A stretch of 64,000 nucleotides of DNA, taken from Scolanthus callimorphus. Its lineage: Eukaryota; Cnidaria; Anthozoa; Actiniaria; Edwardsiidae. Both the position numbers and the translations under genes were made by a program. Where the stretch lies: assembly GCA_033964015.1 (NCBI GenBank), contig CM066918.1, positions 25,689,387-25,753,386 of the forward strand. Reading direction: 5' to 3'. Below the pieces are notes generated by a model. The model was given only the letters and a program-made list of their open reading frames with translations. It made no database searches and was not told where the DNA came from. Shown here piece after piece: positions 1-15,032 of the stretch (position 1 is its first letter; each line of letters starts with the position of its first letter).

Positions 1-1151
1 ATGTAAAAAGAAATCATGCTGGATGGTGTAGAGGTAAAATCACTTTGCTGTTGCAAACAATGAAATGTTGGATGTTCATAAATAATTCAGAGATGGTAAC
101 ACTGGTGGATGGGACAAGAGAACTCCTCAAATGTTTTACTAGGAAATACGCCACTCGTAGATCTCATACAAAGCTACATCCAGGACCTGAGTGACATATT
201 TTCCATATCCTCAATAGTGAGGAGATTGGTCAAAACAAAATTGCTTGGAAATCAATTTGGAATATTTTTTTTCTGGTTTGACTATATAATAAAAAGAAAA
301 TTACACAGTGGCTTGAACATATGAGTTTTATTTTCTTGTGTCTTATTTTACTCATTCACTGAGCTCATTTGTAAATTTAATATTGTTCTTGCCACTCGAA
401 AATGAAACTCAAATCTTCACGCCACCATGTAATATCCTCTATATCCTTTTCACTTTGTATCATATTTTTAATATTTTTCATTTATTTTTCCATTTGACAA
501 AATAAGCCTACTTTGTTAAAAGTGTCAGTGTTTCGTGCAAATGCAGTTTATTGCACTTTCAGCATTTGCACCTTAAAACCTTTATCCTAAGTATGCTGCA
601 ATCAAAGTCAAACAAATTTGCTGCACTCAACCTTCCCCCTTCCTTTCCAACCCTTTCTGGATATTGAATTATCCAGTATCCTCTGCATCAAACTGCCGAT
701 CAGCAATGAAAGGGATGAGGGGGAAAGACTTGCAGAAGAGCTACAGTATTGTAGTTGTTTTCACAATACTTTTTTGTACCAGGTTGCAAAGTTTCCAAGT
801 TCACAACTAAGTTTGTAACTTTTCATCTTATTTGGAAAATTTTGTTTAGAAAACTCAGCTGTTAGCTGCTTAGGCTTTTCTTTTCTTTGGTGTGGTCTGT
901 GAAATAATATTGAGAAGTTTAAAGTGTTTTTTTTTAATGTGAATGTTCTACCCAAACTGCCAAACTACGAACTTTGTTGGGAACTTGGTTGCAAATTTTG
1001 GAACCTAGTTGGGACAATGGCAACAACCTAGCACAGAAAAGTATTCTGAGTGTACCAAATGTTGACTTTGATTGTAGGTGCCTATAAGCATTACAATACA
1101 CCCATTAGTCCCCTAAATTCTGGCAATGATTGCATTGTTTTTGTCCTTTAG
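1..1151. other. Region upstream of ARF6, no gene seen
   Basis: AT-rich non-coding sequence with no recognisable coding exon. Its right edge is a pyrimidine-rich 3' splice site (AG at about 1150-1151) just before the ARF6 start exon, so ARF6 probably has a 5' UTR exon further left, here or outside the window. Confidence 0.5.
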
Positions 1152-1182
1152 GTGCAAAAGCCATAAACCAATAGCAAGAAAA

Positions 1183-4381
<3,199 letters not shown>

Positions 4382-4687
4382 TTTCAATGCATTGCATAGA
4401 ACAAATAACGCTAGGGCAGAGAAGGTTTTGGTAGGTTTTACTGAGCAAGGTAGCATTTAAGTCTTAGACACCTGTCTAAAGCCATTCTAGTGTTGCTGTA
4501 AATAGACCAATTTCTACATATCAAAATTCTTACTTGAGTATGAGGCTCAGGGGAATAAAACAAAGGAAATTGTATCAGCATCAAATATGAATAATTTATT
4601 CCCTTTGTACTATTCTCCTGAACCTTGTATCCAAGTTTGAATTTTGATAATTGAAATTGGTCTATATGAAGGAAATGTATGGCATAA
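4382..4687. other. ARF6 3' UTR and flank
   Basis: AT-rich sequence after the ARF6 stop, with AATAAA near 4555 as a candidate poly(A) signal. No other feature seen. Confidence 0.4.
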
Positions 4688-4696
4688 CTAAGCTAA

Positions 4697-4879
4697 TAGC
4701 CTGCTCGCAGGCGTTGGAGCGTAGTTTTAGGTCGAGAAACGCGAGTTTGCTTTCGCACCTTCCCACCCCCCTCCCCCCCGATTTGTCACGTTTTGTCACA
4801 AATCAAAGATGGCAGCCAAGCGAAAGCAAACTCGCGTTTCTCGACCTAAAACTACGCTCCAACGCCTGCGAGCAGGCTA
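4697..4879. mobile_element. Foldback MITE, 9 bp target duplication CTAAGCTAA
   Basis: Termini TAGCCTGCTCGCAGGCG and its complement. Arms of about 65 bp are near-perfect inverted repeats. The direct repeat CTAAGCTAA flanks it at 4688-4696 and 4880-4888. Member of a family also at 26712, 41305, 55334 and 58037. A 9 bp duplication suggests a Mutator-like transposase. Confidence 0.88.
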
Positions 4880-5066
4880 CTAAGCTAACTGATTATCTTA
4901 TCTAAATTAAATTTCCAAGTAACATAATTGCATTACTGCTACTGCACACTGCTCTAGGTGTGCTACATTTCAGTCTGAAAAGTACTGAAGTATTCTCTCA
5001 GGCCTAAAGTAAACATAAAAGATTTTAACTCCTTCATTCTGAGATTTCTTCCAGAGGATTGACATT

Positions 5067-7026
5067 ATGTCCAGTACAAGCAGTAGAAGACTTGATTATT
5101 TTATGCCTCAACTTATCACAGGTTCATATTGTAAGGTCTAACAAAGGTAACATTGTGTTATTCCAGTGGGTGGGTAGGTGGGGGATGGGGTCAAATGCCT
5201 TTTATTTCCTATACAATCACTGTATTTTTCACTGGAAATTTATATCTTGATATTTTGGATAAAACGGCACCTAATTTTTCATACTCAATAACAAAATTTT
5301 TCCTCATTTTATTAGAAAAGATTCTTACCCCAACCATGGAGGGAACTGGAAATGCCAGGGGGTTGGGTTAAGGATATCTAAGGCAATCTATCTATATCTA
5401 TATTAAGGATACCTTCTATTTTCCATACAATCACTCTATTTTTGCACAAGAGCATCCGGAGGGGAGGTCCTTAGGTAAATTTCCTCTGCGGTGGGGTATG
5501 GAAGTTTTCTAAAATAACACATGGTGGAAACTGTTTTTCATTTGCTGAGATATCAACTACTGTGATCTCCAACTGGTAAAGAAAACCCCTTGACCAATCA
5601 GATTCGAAAAAGATCCATGATTTCCACGCTAGATACAAGCAAAGAATGTAAGAATTATGAATTAATTTTGGGTAGGGTAATATATAAGAAGGGTTAATTT
5701 GAGGTTTAGATAGCTGATATTAAAAATTTAATTATTAAATTTTAAGTGTAGTATTGACAGAAAAGTATTAATTTTCTGGCAACAATGTTGTCATTTTGAT
5801 GTTATGTTAGTTTGGCCATTACATGTATCATTCTAACAATGCTGTGTCCCAAGGCTTTAGAGGCCCATAGTCAACTGGGAACCTTTGTGCGTTGTTTTCA
5901 ATTGGATCTATTGTCATTCAACAGCTGTGATCACTGTGTGATTGGCTGATACTGTGGGGGTTCCTATTGTTCTTCGCATTTCTCAAGTTCAAACTGAAAA
6001 TTTGCATCGAGTTTTGAACTGCGTTTTATTCTTGTGAGCCTGCAATGCGACTTGGGTGCTTATGGGCCTTTAATACTAGTAATAATGACATTTATTTAGA
6101 CATGATAAAATTTCCATGTATGCATTGTCAAACCCAGAGATCTCTTGCTTTTCAATCCCCACAATGGTGGCTGTGGTTTCAGCCATTCAATGCATGCAGG
6201 AAAGCTTAGCCTGCCTGTGCACTATGGACCTCAGGTGAATTACTGTTACGCAGTGGCAGACGCAGACCCTTAAGAAGGGGGGTGGATATACTACATAGTT
6301 CAGACCAAGGGGGTGGCTAACTTAAGGTTTTTACAAGATATATGAGAACAAGGGGGTGGCTAGCCACCCTAATCACCCCCCTCCCCCCAGGATCGCCCTT
6401 GGTTACGAGTTATCCATCATGTATGGTGACCACCATTCCATTAGCCAAATTTCAAAATGACCTGCTTCTTGAGCCTATGACAAGCAACAACTGCAGAGTA
6501 GGCTCTGGGAACAAGATTGCCAAATCCTGACATAAATCTAACATATAGAGTACTTTTTAATTGGATTTTGCTACACATATAAGGAAGGCCATCATTGACC
6601 TAATTACCCATGATGCATATATCGTCAAACCCAGAGATCCCTTGCTTTTCAATCCCCACAAGGATAGCTGTGGTTTCCGCCATTTGACGCATGCACGAAA
6701 TCTGCACTTCAAACTTCACACATGTACAGAAGAGACCTTAGCCTACATGCCAGCTCCATGTGGTTAATTGGAAAAGTTTGTTTTCAGGATTCCTGAGAGA
6801 CAAGCAGGCTAAACAGAACCTCATCAGAGAATATAGCAGATTTCTTATGACTGTAAAAATTGCCACGACAAAGTTAAATGCTGCGACTCACAGTCAGACG
6901 AAATCTGCTCTAGCATTCCATGTGAGGTTTGAAGCGCAAAGGAGCTCTGAGATGGTTGCTGAGGAGCTTCGGACTCAGCAACCGGAAATGTCTCCCGAAT
7001 CCCAGGCCAATGACAACCAATCTTGA
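5067..7026 (+). CDS. Possible two-exon gene, 97-residue unrecognised protein
   Basis: Candidate exons are 5067-5121 (ATG start) and 6788-7026 (TGA stop), which join in frame at a split glycine codon to give 97 residues. The second exon has a good pyrimidine-tract acceptor. Its product is rich in Lys, Gln and Glu, looks helical (from FLRDKQAKQNLIREYSRF), and ends in a polar tail. The donor of exon 1 (ACAG|GTTCAT) is weak. The alternative donor at TATT|GTAAGG would create a stop, so the join is uncertain. I do not recognise the family. The intron holds dispersed repeats, including an 80 bp direct repeat (6119-6199, 6611-6695). It could be a chance ORF, or exons of a gene whose other parts I missed. 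Confidence 0.33.
5873..6073. mobile_element. Short element with GGCCCATA inverted ends
   Basis: Left end AGAGGCCCATAG and right end TATGGGCCTTTA, with TTA beside both ends. Resembles the TTA-flanked GGCC-terminal elements elsewhere in the window, but the arms are short and diverged. Confidence 0.4.
6119..6695 (+). repeat. Pair of ~80 bp direct repeats
   Basis: Segments 6119-6199 and 6611-6695 share GTCAAACCCAGAGATC, TTGCTTTTCAATCCCCACAA and GCTGTGGTTTC. Origin unknown. Confidence 0.6.
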
Positions 7027-7049
7027 CCAGCTGTTGAAGGCCTTTTTTT

Positions 7050-7215
7050 GTTTTAATAACGTTTAAAGAACCTGTGTCAGCGGCCATTTTGACAGCATAG
7101 CAACATACCAAATCTGAGAAAGCATCCATTTCCATCGGCTGATTTAGAGAATATAGAGCAATGTCCTTGACTGAATTTGGTAAATCAAATCAGAAACTTT
7201 GTTTTAAGATGTTTA
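7050..7215. repeat. Dispersed repeat, second copy at 28080-28225 in the opposite orientation
   Basis: The sequence around GCTCTATATTCTCTAAATCA and CAAAATGGCGGC at 28080-28225 appears reverse-complemented here. This makes the small minus-strand ORF at 6845-7135 doubtful. Confidence 0.7.
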
Positions 7216-7813
7216 TTAAGAGATTTCTCCACGTAATTCGTCTTCTAATTCGAAAACAATAACAAAGGAGTGGTTGACACGGGTTCTTTAAGAGTCAACT
7301 TCATCTTGGATCAAAATGGACAAAAACATTCTTATCCTTGGTTTGCATGTGATGTCACTGGTGGCCATGTTTGTTATATCCACCAACATGGCCGCCACGC
7401 TTTTGTGATTTTATTCCCAAAGGGATGATGGCCATCAATTTTTGGGAGCCCCAGTGTTCTTTTTACATTTAAAAAGAGGTAACTTCAATTCCTGGGATGT
7501 GAAAACATGGCCCACGAGGATACTCGAACATAAACATGATGAGTTACCACATTTTTGGGGGTCATAAAGATATAGTTTCAGTATTTTCTATACCATATTA
7601 TTGTGTAGGGAATTTGGTATTTTTAGGGGTGTAAAATATGAAGCTCTGGTATTTTTGACAGCGTACCCCACCAACCACCCTCTGGCTTAGGTACCCACCA
7701 ACCACCCCCTGTTCAAATTACAGGGCCAAACACAGCGACCAATGTGGAAATGTCAGGCTCCTCGATAGAGTGTTAACGGACATTTAAATGGAACAGCTAA
7801 AGTAGGGACCTAA

Positions 7814-8140
7814 AATGCTAGGGGTGACCGTCGGGAAACTCGAATTTTGACTCTAAAATATACCTGGTCGGAAAAAATTTCCACCCTAAAAAATACCCCT
7901 CAGTCTGAAAATACCCTAAAAAATACCAACAATTTTGACAGATTAAATTTTATTCTGGCCGTTTATTTAATATACATCAAATGTATCCTCTCGACTTTCA
8001 AAAACACTACCTTATTTGCGTGAGAACCCCCTAAAAAATACCTATTTTTCTTACTATACCGTTTTTTATTTTCGAACCCCTAAAAAATACCAGCTCGCCG
8101 ATTTCAACCCCTAAAAAATACGACGGTCACCCCTAGCATT
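7814..8140. mobile_element. TIR element filled with CCTAAAAAATAC motifs
   Basis: Ends AATGCTAGGGGTGACCGTCG and its exact complement. The interior repeats CCCTAAAAAATACC-like motifs in one orientation at irregular spacing. No coding capacity. Compare the element at 24602-24916. Confidence 0.7.
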
Positions 8141-9091
8141 CGAATATAGGAGTCCCCCCCCCCCCCCCCCGGGTAGGGACACGTTTCGAATGTGAATGTG
8201 AATGTGACACCGATCGAATGTGTTGTTCCAGTGAACATTATGACAATATTTCTTCTGAATTATGACTACAGTACCAGTTGTTTTACAATATTATGTATAG
8301 AATTTAACTTAAGGTAGCTAAGTGCCTCCTAAAGGAGAGACTCAATATTTTGTGTAATAAATTTATATGGTTTTAAATCAGATACGATCAATATAAAATG
8401 GAAGTAAATATTATGTATTCCGCAATTATGATTTGTTTGTATCATTTGACTGATATGTCTTATTTCTCGGGGACTGTGGGACAGTATCCAGTTGTCAGTG
8501 TTTTGTATTGTCCAATATGAGCAAAGAAACCGCAGGGAAACTACATTGAGCCGTCACCTATACACCAATAATCCAGTTTGGGGAAATTTTCTTGAAATTC
8601 TTCCTTGGTCACTTTTGAATATCAGGGTAGACACTCTTGGAGTAGCACGAGGAAGTTTGAAAATTTTCGTCCCATGTTTTCACTACCCCCCCCCCCCCCC
8701 CCCCCGAACAAAAGTTCTGACTACGCCCTTGTTACTTGATTTTATTTGAAAGGGAGCCTTCGTAATCCACAAATTAGTTTAGCCGATTATTTGTGTTGTG
8801 GGTTTCCTGTGTCGCGCGTGTAACATCCCCCTGCAATGTACTGTTGCGTTGCGCGTTTGCAATTAATGTAGAACCGAGCTCTACTTTTCGCAAAATGTGT
8901 GGTTTCGTCCACTTGGCAAATACATGTACCTACTATGCCCTTTTGGTTACGTGCAACCCCTTACACAATCATTTGTGAGTATGTCTGCAAAATACCCTGG
9001 TTTTCCACTGCAAGAGAACGAAGATATCCAGTGATAAAAATTGAATATAGTGATGGATAATTAGTTTATCCAAAAAAGAAGTGAACAAAAA
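8141..9091. other. Intergenic stretch with poly(C) tracts
   Basis: Poly(C) runs near 8154-8170 and 8687-8705 flank AT-rich sequence. No gene, RNA or element boundary recognised. Confidence 0.4.

Positions 9092-9165
<74 letters not shown>
9092..9165 (-). tRNA. tRNA-Asn (GUU), minus strand
   Basis: Complete 74 nt cloverleaf including the discriminator: acceptor GTCTCCG/CGGGGAC, D-arm with A box, anticodon loop CTGTTAA (GTT), T-loop TTCAAGC. Only minus-strand member of the cluster, facing the array. Confidence 0.95.
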
Positions 9166-9757
9166 AATTGTTTCAGAACTTTGTTTTATGCTGAAATAAC
9201 CAAGAATCATTTGTTAGCCTCGTAAAACTTTGCAGGCGGCGGTCATTTCCTTCGCGCCCAAGAATTTCAGAAACTCATTTATCATTATTCCACAGAGGCG
9301 TTCTTTTGTCTCTTTTATCCTAGTTCTTTATGTTGTTTATTCTAGAATTTCATCCACAAATGTAAATATATTTTTTTAAACACAACGCCAAATTTTGGCG
9401 CATTTCCATTGGTGAAGTGCAATCATGTGACGACATAAAAAATCAGCCAAGATGCCTGTTTCGCTCTCAAGCGACGTACAATAAAAACAATAGGACTCTT
9501 CTGTCCTATGTGGGAAAGTTTTCCCTCGGAAATTTGATGTTCAGACTTCTTATAAGCCCTCACGCTGGTGTGAACATCATACTTTTTCGGACAATCTGTC
9601 CTTCAACAGAAGAACCCTTTGTAGTTAGTATACTAACTTATCTGATTACGTAACCTAACTTTATTCGCGTCTACTTGACTGGAGTAGACTGTGTCACTGA
9701 GAACCGCAATATGTTCAACGCTATTACAACAATTTGTACGCATTCATTCTCTTACTT
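9166..9757. other. Spacer between the minus-strand tRNA-Asn and the array
   Basis: Not homologous to the repeated units that follow. No gene seen. Confidence 0.4.

Positions 9758-9831
<74 letters not shown>
9758..9831 (+). tRNA. tRNA-Asn (GUU)
   Basis: Same 74 nt sequence as the cluster consensus. First tRNA of unit 1; followed by GATTTTGTTTTT as likely Pol III terminator. Confidence 0.96.
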
Positions 9832-9836
<5 letters not shown>

Positions 9837-10106
9837 GTTTTTCACTTTCCTTTTGGTGGTCAAAGGGTTCAATCAGCGAACTCTTTGGTGTTGCCTGTTG
9901 ATCAATTAATTTCGATCATGATTGTCAAATGAAATGCATAATTATCTTTCTTTCATACGGAAATTTCGCCGTAACATGTTATGACACGACTCATTGCATT
10001 CGGCGCGTGGTGAATATTTTTTTGACTTGTACTGTGGACGAACAAACCGCGACACGTTCAACACTTTTCCAATGGAGTTCAATGACACGCTATTCCTCTC
10101 GTTCTC

Positions 10107-10180
<74 letters not shown>
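10107..10180 (+). tRNA. tRNA-Asn (GUU)
   Basis: Consensus 74 nt cloverleaf, second tRNA of unit 1, 264 bp upstream of the membrane-protein start. A T-run (TTGTTTTTTTG) follows. Confidence 0.96.
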
Positions 10181-10444
10181 GCTTGTTTTTTTGTTTGGTA
10201 ACGTTTTGTCAAGGGATAAATATTCGATTGTGCACGCGCTTATAGATATCCTCCACGCGCTTATAGATATCCTCACATTGCAGCGCGCGCAGCTACGAAA
10301 CAGTCGCGAAAATCGCGCACCTTGTTCTGTTTTACAATTCGCGCTTAGCAACGTACCAAACACACTCAGTCTTGTCCTCAACTTGACTGGATCTTTTCCA
10401 AATCGGAAAGCGAAATTTCATGCTTGAGACGGAAATATTTGATA

Positions 10445-11472
10445 ATGTTGACATTTCTCTTGATAAAAGTGTTCCTTATTGTGAGTGCAGCGCAACTTGT
10501 GGGAACAGACGCGGTTGGTGATTTCCTCTTTATTTCTGGTAAGTACAAATGCGTGCAAGTCTCGGTAGATTTTCTTGTCGCCCAGAAAAGGTAACACGTT
10601 TTGGAATCAACTTTTATTTCATATATGGAAAAGGGTTGTAAGTTAATTTTATCATCAAGTGTTAAAAAGTAAACCTCTTTTCATTTTCATTTTCTTTGTT
10701 CTTTTTCCTCAATAACAACTGATAATTCTGTTTGGTACTTTTCAGAATATCTTGCCTATCTGTGCAAGTTCCGCATCACTCAGCTAATCCTCGTGACGGT
10801 TTACCTGACTCTTTTGTACAAACATATCAAGTACACGCTGGGATGGTATCACCAGTGGAGGTAAGTCACGGAGAAATGCGCCTGTAAACTGGTTGTTTGC
10901 GCTAAAAGGTTCTAACAAAACGGTCTTTTCTCGGTCTTTTTTCTGAGGCTTGATGAAATACAATACAATACAATACAATACAATATAATACAACGGCTTC
11001 GTATCACCAGATAACATACTTCAATTGTTTTCTGTGCCATCTTTTCAGACTTCAGCGCCCTCCGGTGTTTAATAAAGATATACTGCGCATGGGAGGTAGC
11101 ATCAGGATAACGCCCGCTGACCAGCTTCAGTCCATACTGCTGCCACCATGTCCTATTGTACCAAACCCTGGAATTACAAGAGCCTCCCTCAACCTGCCAG
11201 ACTTCCTACAGCAAAGCTCAATCAACCTTATCTCAGTATCACATGAGGACTTCAAGATCCTAGAAAGAGCACTTCTATCCCCTACTGAATATTGTTCCCA
11301 CATGGTGGCCCAATCCAAGGATGTCCCTCTAAACGATCAAACGGATCTTGATGGCAGCACAGTACATCAGGCTGACAAGGTGTTTACTCAGAGGGACATA
11401 ACTAACAAGGTGCTGCTGTGTGGAGGGGTCATTATTGGCCTCTTCATTGGGTGCCGATACTTCAGAAACTGA
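10445..11472 (+). CDS. Array gene copy 1: unrecognised 210-residue membrane protein, three exons
   Basis: Exons 10445-10538, 10746-10860 and 11049-11472 join in frame (phases 1 and 2) with GT-AG borders. The first 16 residues (MLTFLLIKVFLIVSAA) look like a signal peptide or signal anchor. Exon 2 encodes a second hydrophobic stretch (QLILVTVYLTLLY) followed by a basic, aromatic patch. Exon 3 encodes a proline-rich polar domain (PPCPIVPNPGITRASL) and ends in a C-terminal hydrophobic segment (VLLCGGVIIGLFIGCRYFRN). I do not recognise the family. Expected in the secretory or membrane system; orientation is uncertain. Copies 2 and 3 share exon structure and splice sites, which supports a real gene. 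AATAAA at 11563-11568. Confidence 0.82.
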
Positions 11473-11562
11473 ACCACTCTGGACTTGGTTGGACAACTTA
11501 CTTTCTTTTTTGTACTGCGGCACTTTCCTTGTATCATTATGATAAAGGTCTGGATGGTTAGG

Positions 11563-11568
11563 AATAAA
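11563..11568 (+). promoter_or_regulatory. Poly(A) signal AATAAA, array gene copy 1
   Basis: AATAAA about 90 nt after the stop, conserved in copies 2 (13873-13878) and 3 (16145-16150). Confidence 0.6.
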
Positions 11569-12076
11569 GCAGTTCTGTTGCACCTAACGATTTTGTCATT
11601 CGTCTGTTTATCTCCCCCCCCCCCCCCCCCCCCCAACCTCGCTGCCAGGGCCTTTACCTTCGCTTGAGGGTGGGTAGGGTGGCCTTTCCCATCCTACTCC
11701 CACGCGAAGGGAACGAGGTTGCGCGCCTTAGTCCCGAATCAACGACATTCAAACGTTTTTGATGGGAGACGATAAGGTTTTCGAGGTCAGGCCTTAACCG
11801 CTTGACAACATGGGAGTTAATTTGACCGGCGCATCTTATTTGGGTATAGCGTACGGCGCGCCACCTTAATTGAGGTTCAGATGCGAAACCGTTCACCAAT
11901 TGCGAGAGTAGCTAAATAATTGCTTTTAAGTATATGCTCTAGAGGCGACATATAAGGATGGTTTCCATATATGGCCTTGGTTCCCGATTATAAGCTCCAG
12001 TCGATTTTACGCTACCCTTCGGTTATCACATCGCCTGCGCTATTCCAAGAAATGGCGCGCTACTCCTCTCGACCGC

Positions 12077-12150
<74 letters not shown>
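12077..12150 (+). tRNA. tRNA-Asn (GUU)
   Basis: Consensus copy, first tRNA of unit 2. Confidence 0.96.
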
Positions 12151-12155
<5 letters not shown>

Positions 12156-12425
12156 GTTTTTCACTTTCCTTTTGGTGGTCAAAGGGTTCAATCAGCGAAC
12201 TCTTTGGTGTTGCCTGTTGATCAATTAATTTCGATCATGATTGTCAAATGAAATGCATAATTATCTTTCTTTCATACGGAAATTTCGCCGTAACATGTTA
12301 TGACACGACTCATTGCATTCGGCGCGTGGTGAATATTTTTTTGACTTGTACTGTGGACGAACAAACCGCGACACGTTCAACACTTTTCCAATGGAGTTCA
12401 ATGACACGCTATTCCTCTCGTTCTC

Positions 12426-12499
<74 letters not shown>
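12426..12499 (+). tRNA. tRNA-Asn (GUU)
   Basis: Consensus copy, second tRNA of unit 2. Confidence 0.96.
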
Positions 12500-12763
12500 G
12501 CTTGTTTTTTTGTTTGGTAACGTTTTGTCAAGGGATAAATATTCGATTGTGCACGCGCTTATAGATATCCTCCACGCGCTTATAGATATCCTCACATTGC
12601 AGCGCGCGCAGCTACGAAACAGTCGCGAAAATCGCGCACCTTGTTCTGTTTTACAATTCGCGCTTAGCAACGTACCAAACACACTCAGTCTTGTCCTCAA
12701 CTTGACTGGATCTTTTCCAAATCGGAAAGCGAAATTTCATGCTTGAGACGGAAATATTTGATA

Positions 12764-13781
12764 ATGTTGACATTTCTCTTGATAAAAGTGTTCCTTATTG
12801 TGAGTGCAGCGCAACTTGTGGGAACAGACGCGGTTGGTGATTTCCTCTTTATTTCTGGTAAGTACAAATGCGTGCAAGTCTCGGTAGATTTTCTTGTCGC
12901 CCAGAAAAGGTAACACGTTTTGGAATCAACTTTTATTTCATATATGGAAAAGGGTTGTAAGTTAATTTTATCATCAAGTGTTAAAAAGTAAACCTCTTTT
13001 CATTTTCATTTTCTTTGTTCTTTTTCCTCAATAACAACTGATAATTCTGTTTGGTACTTTTCAGAATATCTTGCCTATCTGTGCAAGTTCCGCATCACTC
13101 AGCTAATCCTCGTGACGGTTTACCTGACTCTTTTGTACAAACATATCAAGTACACGCTGGGATGGTATCACCAGTGGAGGTAAGTCACGGAGAAATGCGC
13201 CTGTAAACTGGTTGTTTGCGCTAAAAGGTTCTAACAAAACGGTCTTTTCTCGGTCTTTTTTCTGAGGCTTGATGAAATACAATACAATACAATATAATAC
13301 AACGGCTTCGTATCACCAGATAACATACTTCAATTGTTTTCTGTGCCATCTTTTCAGACTTCAGCGCCCTCCGGTGTTTAATAAAGATATACTGCGCATG
13401 GGAGGTAGCATCAGGATAACGCCCGCTGACCAGCTTCAGTCCATACTGCTGCCACCATGTCCTATTGTACCAAACCCTGGAATTACAAGAGCCTCCCTCA
13501 ACCTGCCAGACTTCCTACAGCAAAGCTCAATCAACCTTATCTCAGTATCACATGAGGACTTCAAGATCCTAGAAAGAGCACTTCTATCCCCTACTGAATA
13601 TTGTTCCCACATGGTGGCCCAATCCAAGGATGTCACTCTAAACGATCAAACGGATCTTGATGGCAGCACAGTACATCAGGCTGACAAGGTGTTTACTCAG
13701 AGGGACATAACTAACAAGGTGCTGCTGTGTGGAGGGGTCATTATTGGCCTCTTCATTGGGTGCCGATACTTCAGAAACTGA
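12764..13781 (+). CDS. Array gene copy 2: unrecognised 210-residue membrane protein
   Basis: Exons 12764-12857, 13065-13179 and 13358-13781, same phases and splice sites as copy 1. The only protein difference I find from copy 1 is Pro to Thr in exon 3 (VPLNDQ becomes VTLNDQ). Introns are also nearly identical. Poly(A) signal at 13873-13878. All family features as for copy 1: N-terminal signal or anchor, second hydrophobic segment in exon 2, hydrophobic C-terminus. Confidence 0.82.
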
Positions 13782-14379
13782 ACCACTCTGGACTTGGTTG
13801 GACAACTTACTTTCTTTTTTTGTACTGCGGCACTTTCCTTGTATCATTATGATAAAGGTCTGGATGGTTAGGAATAAAGCAGTTCTGTTGCACCTAACGA
13901 TTTTGTCATTCGTCTGTTTATCTCCCCCCCCCCCCCCAACCTCGCTGCCAGGGCCTTTACCTTCGCTTGAGGGTGGGTAGGGTGGCCTTTCCCATCCTAC
14001 TCCCACGCGAAGGGAACGAGGTTGCGCGCCTTAGTCCCGAATCAACGACATTCAAACGTTTTTGATGGGAGACGATAAGGTTTTCGAGGTCAGGCCTTAA
14101 CCGCTTGACAACATGGGAGTTAATTTGACCGGCGCATCTTATTTGGGTATAGCGTACGGCGCGCCACCTTAATTGAGGTTCAGATGCGAAACCGTTCACC
14201 AATTGCGAGAGTAGCTAAATAATTGCTTTTAAGTATATGCTCTAGAGGCGACATATAAGGATGGTTTCCATATATGGCCTTGGTTCCCGATTATAAGCTC
14301 CAGTCGATTTTACGCTACCCTTCGGTTATCACATCGCCTGCGCTATTCCAAGAAATGGCACGCTACTCCTCTCGACCGC

Positions 14380-14453
<74 letters not shown>
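14380..14453 (+). tRNA. tRNA-Asn (GUU)
   Basis: Consensus copy, first tRNA of unit 3. Confidence 0.96.
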
Positions 14454-14458
<5 letters not shown>

Positions 14459-14709
14459 GTTTTTCACTTTCCTTTTGGTGGTCAAAGGGTTCAATCAGCG
14501 AACGCTTTGGTGTTGCCTGTTGATCAATTAATTTCGATCATGATTGTCAAATGAAATGCATAATTGTCTTTCATTCATACGTTATGACACGACTCACTGC
14601 ATTCGGCGCGTGGTGAATATTTTTTTGTGTTGTACTGTGGACGAACAAACCGCGACACGTTCAACACTTTTCCAATGGAGTTCAATGACACGCTATTCCT
14701 CTCGTTCTC

Positions 14710-14780
<71 letters not shown>

Positions 14781-14783
14781 GCG
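14710..14783 (+). tRNA. tRNA-Asn (GUU), acceptor-stem variant
   Basis: As consensus except A72 to G, turning the second acceptor pair from T-A to T-G wobble. A long T-run follows. Probably still functional. Confidence 0.9.
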
Positions 14784-15032
14784 GTTTTTTTTTTTTTGGT
14801 AACGTTTTGTCAAGGGATAAATATTCCATTGTGCACGCGCTTATATATATCCTCCACCAATCACATTGCAGCGCGCGCAGCTACGAAACAGTCGCGAAAA
14901 TCGCGCATCTTGTTCTGTTTTACAATTCGCGCTTAGCAACGTACCAAACACACTCAGTCTTGTCCTCAACTTGACTGGATCTTTTCCAAATCGGAAAGCG
15001 AAATTTCATGCTTGAGACGGAAATATTTGATA

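Larger units (their letters stand above)
9758..12076 (+). repeat. Tandem array unit 1 (two tRNA-Asn + membrane-protein gene), ~2.32 kb
   Basis: The unit begins at a tRNA-Asn, carries a second tRNA-Asn about 275 bp later, then the three-exon gene (10445-11472) and about 600 bp of 3' flank with AATAAA (11563-11568) and a poly(C) run near 11614. Unit 2 is almost identical at a constant offset of 2319 bp until a 10 bp slip in an ATACA microsatellite. Confidence 0.92.
12077..14379 (+). repeat. Tandem array unit 2, ~2.30 kb
   Basis: Near-identical to unit 1, including introns, intergenic spacers and both tRNAs. Main differences are a shorter ATACA microsatellite in intron 2 and a shorter poly(C) run. 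Duplication must be recent, or homogenised. Confidence 0.92.
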
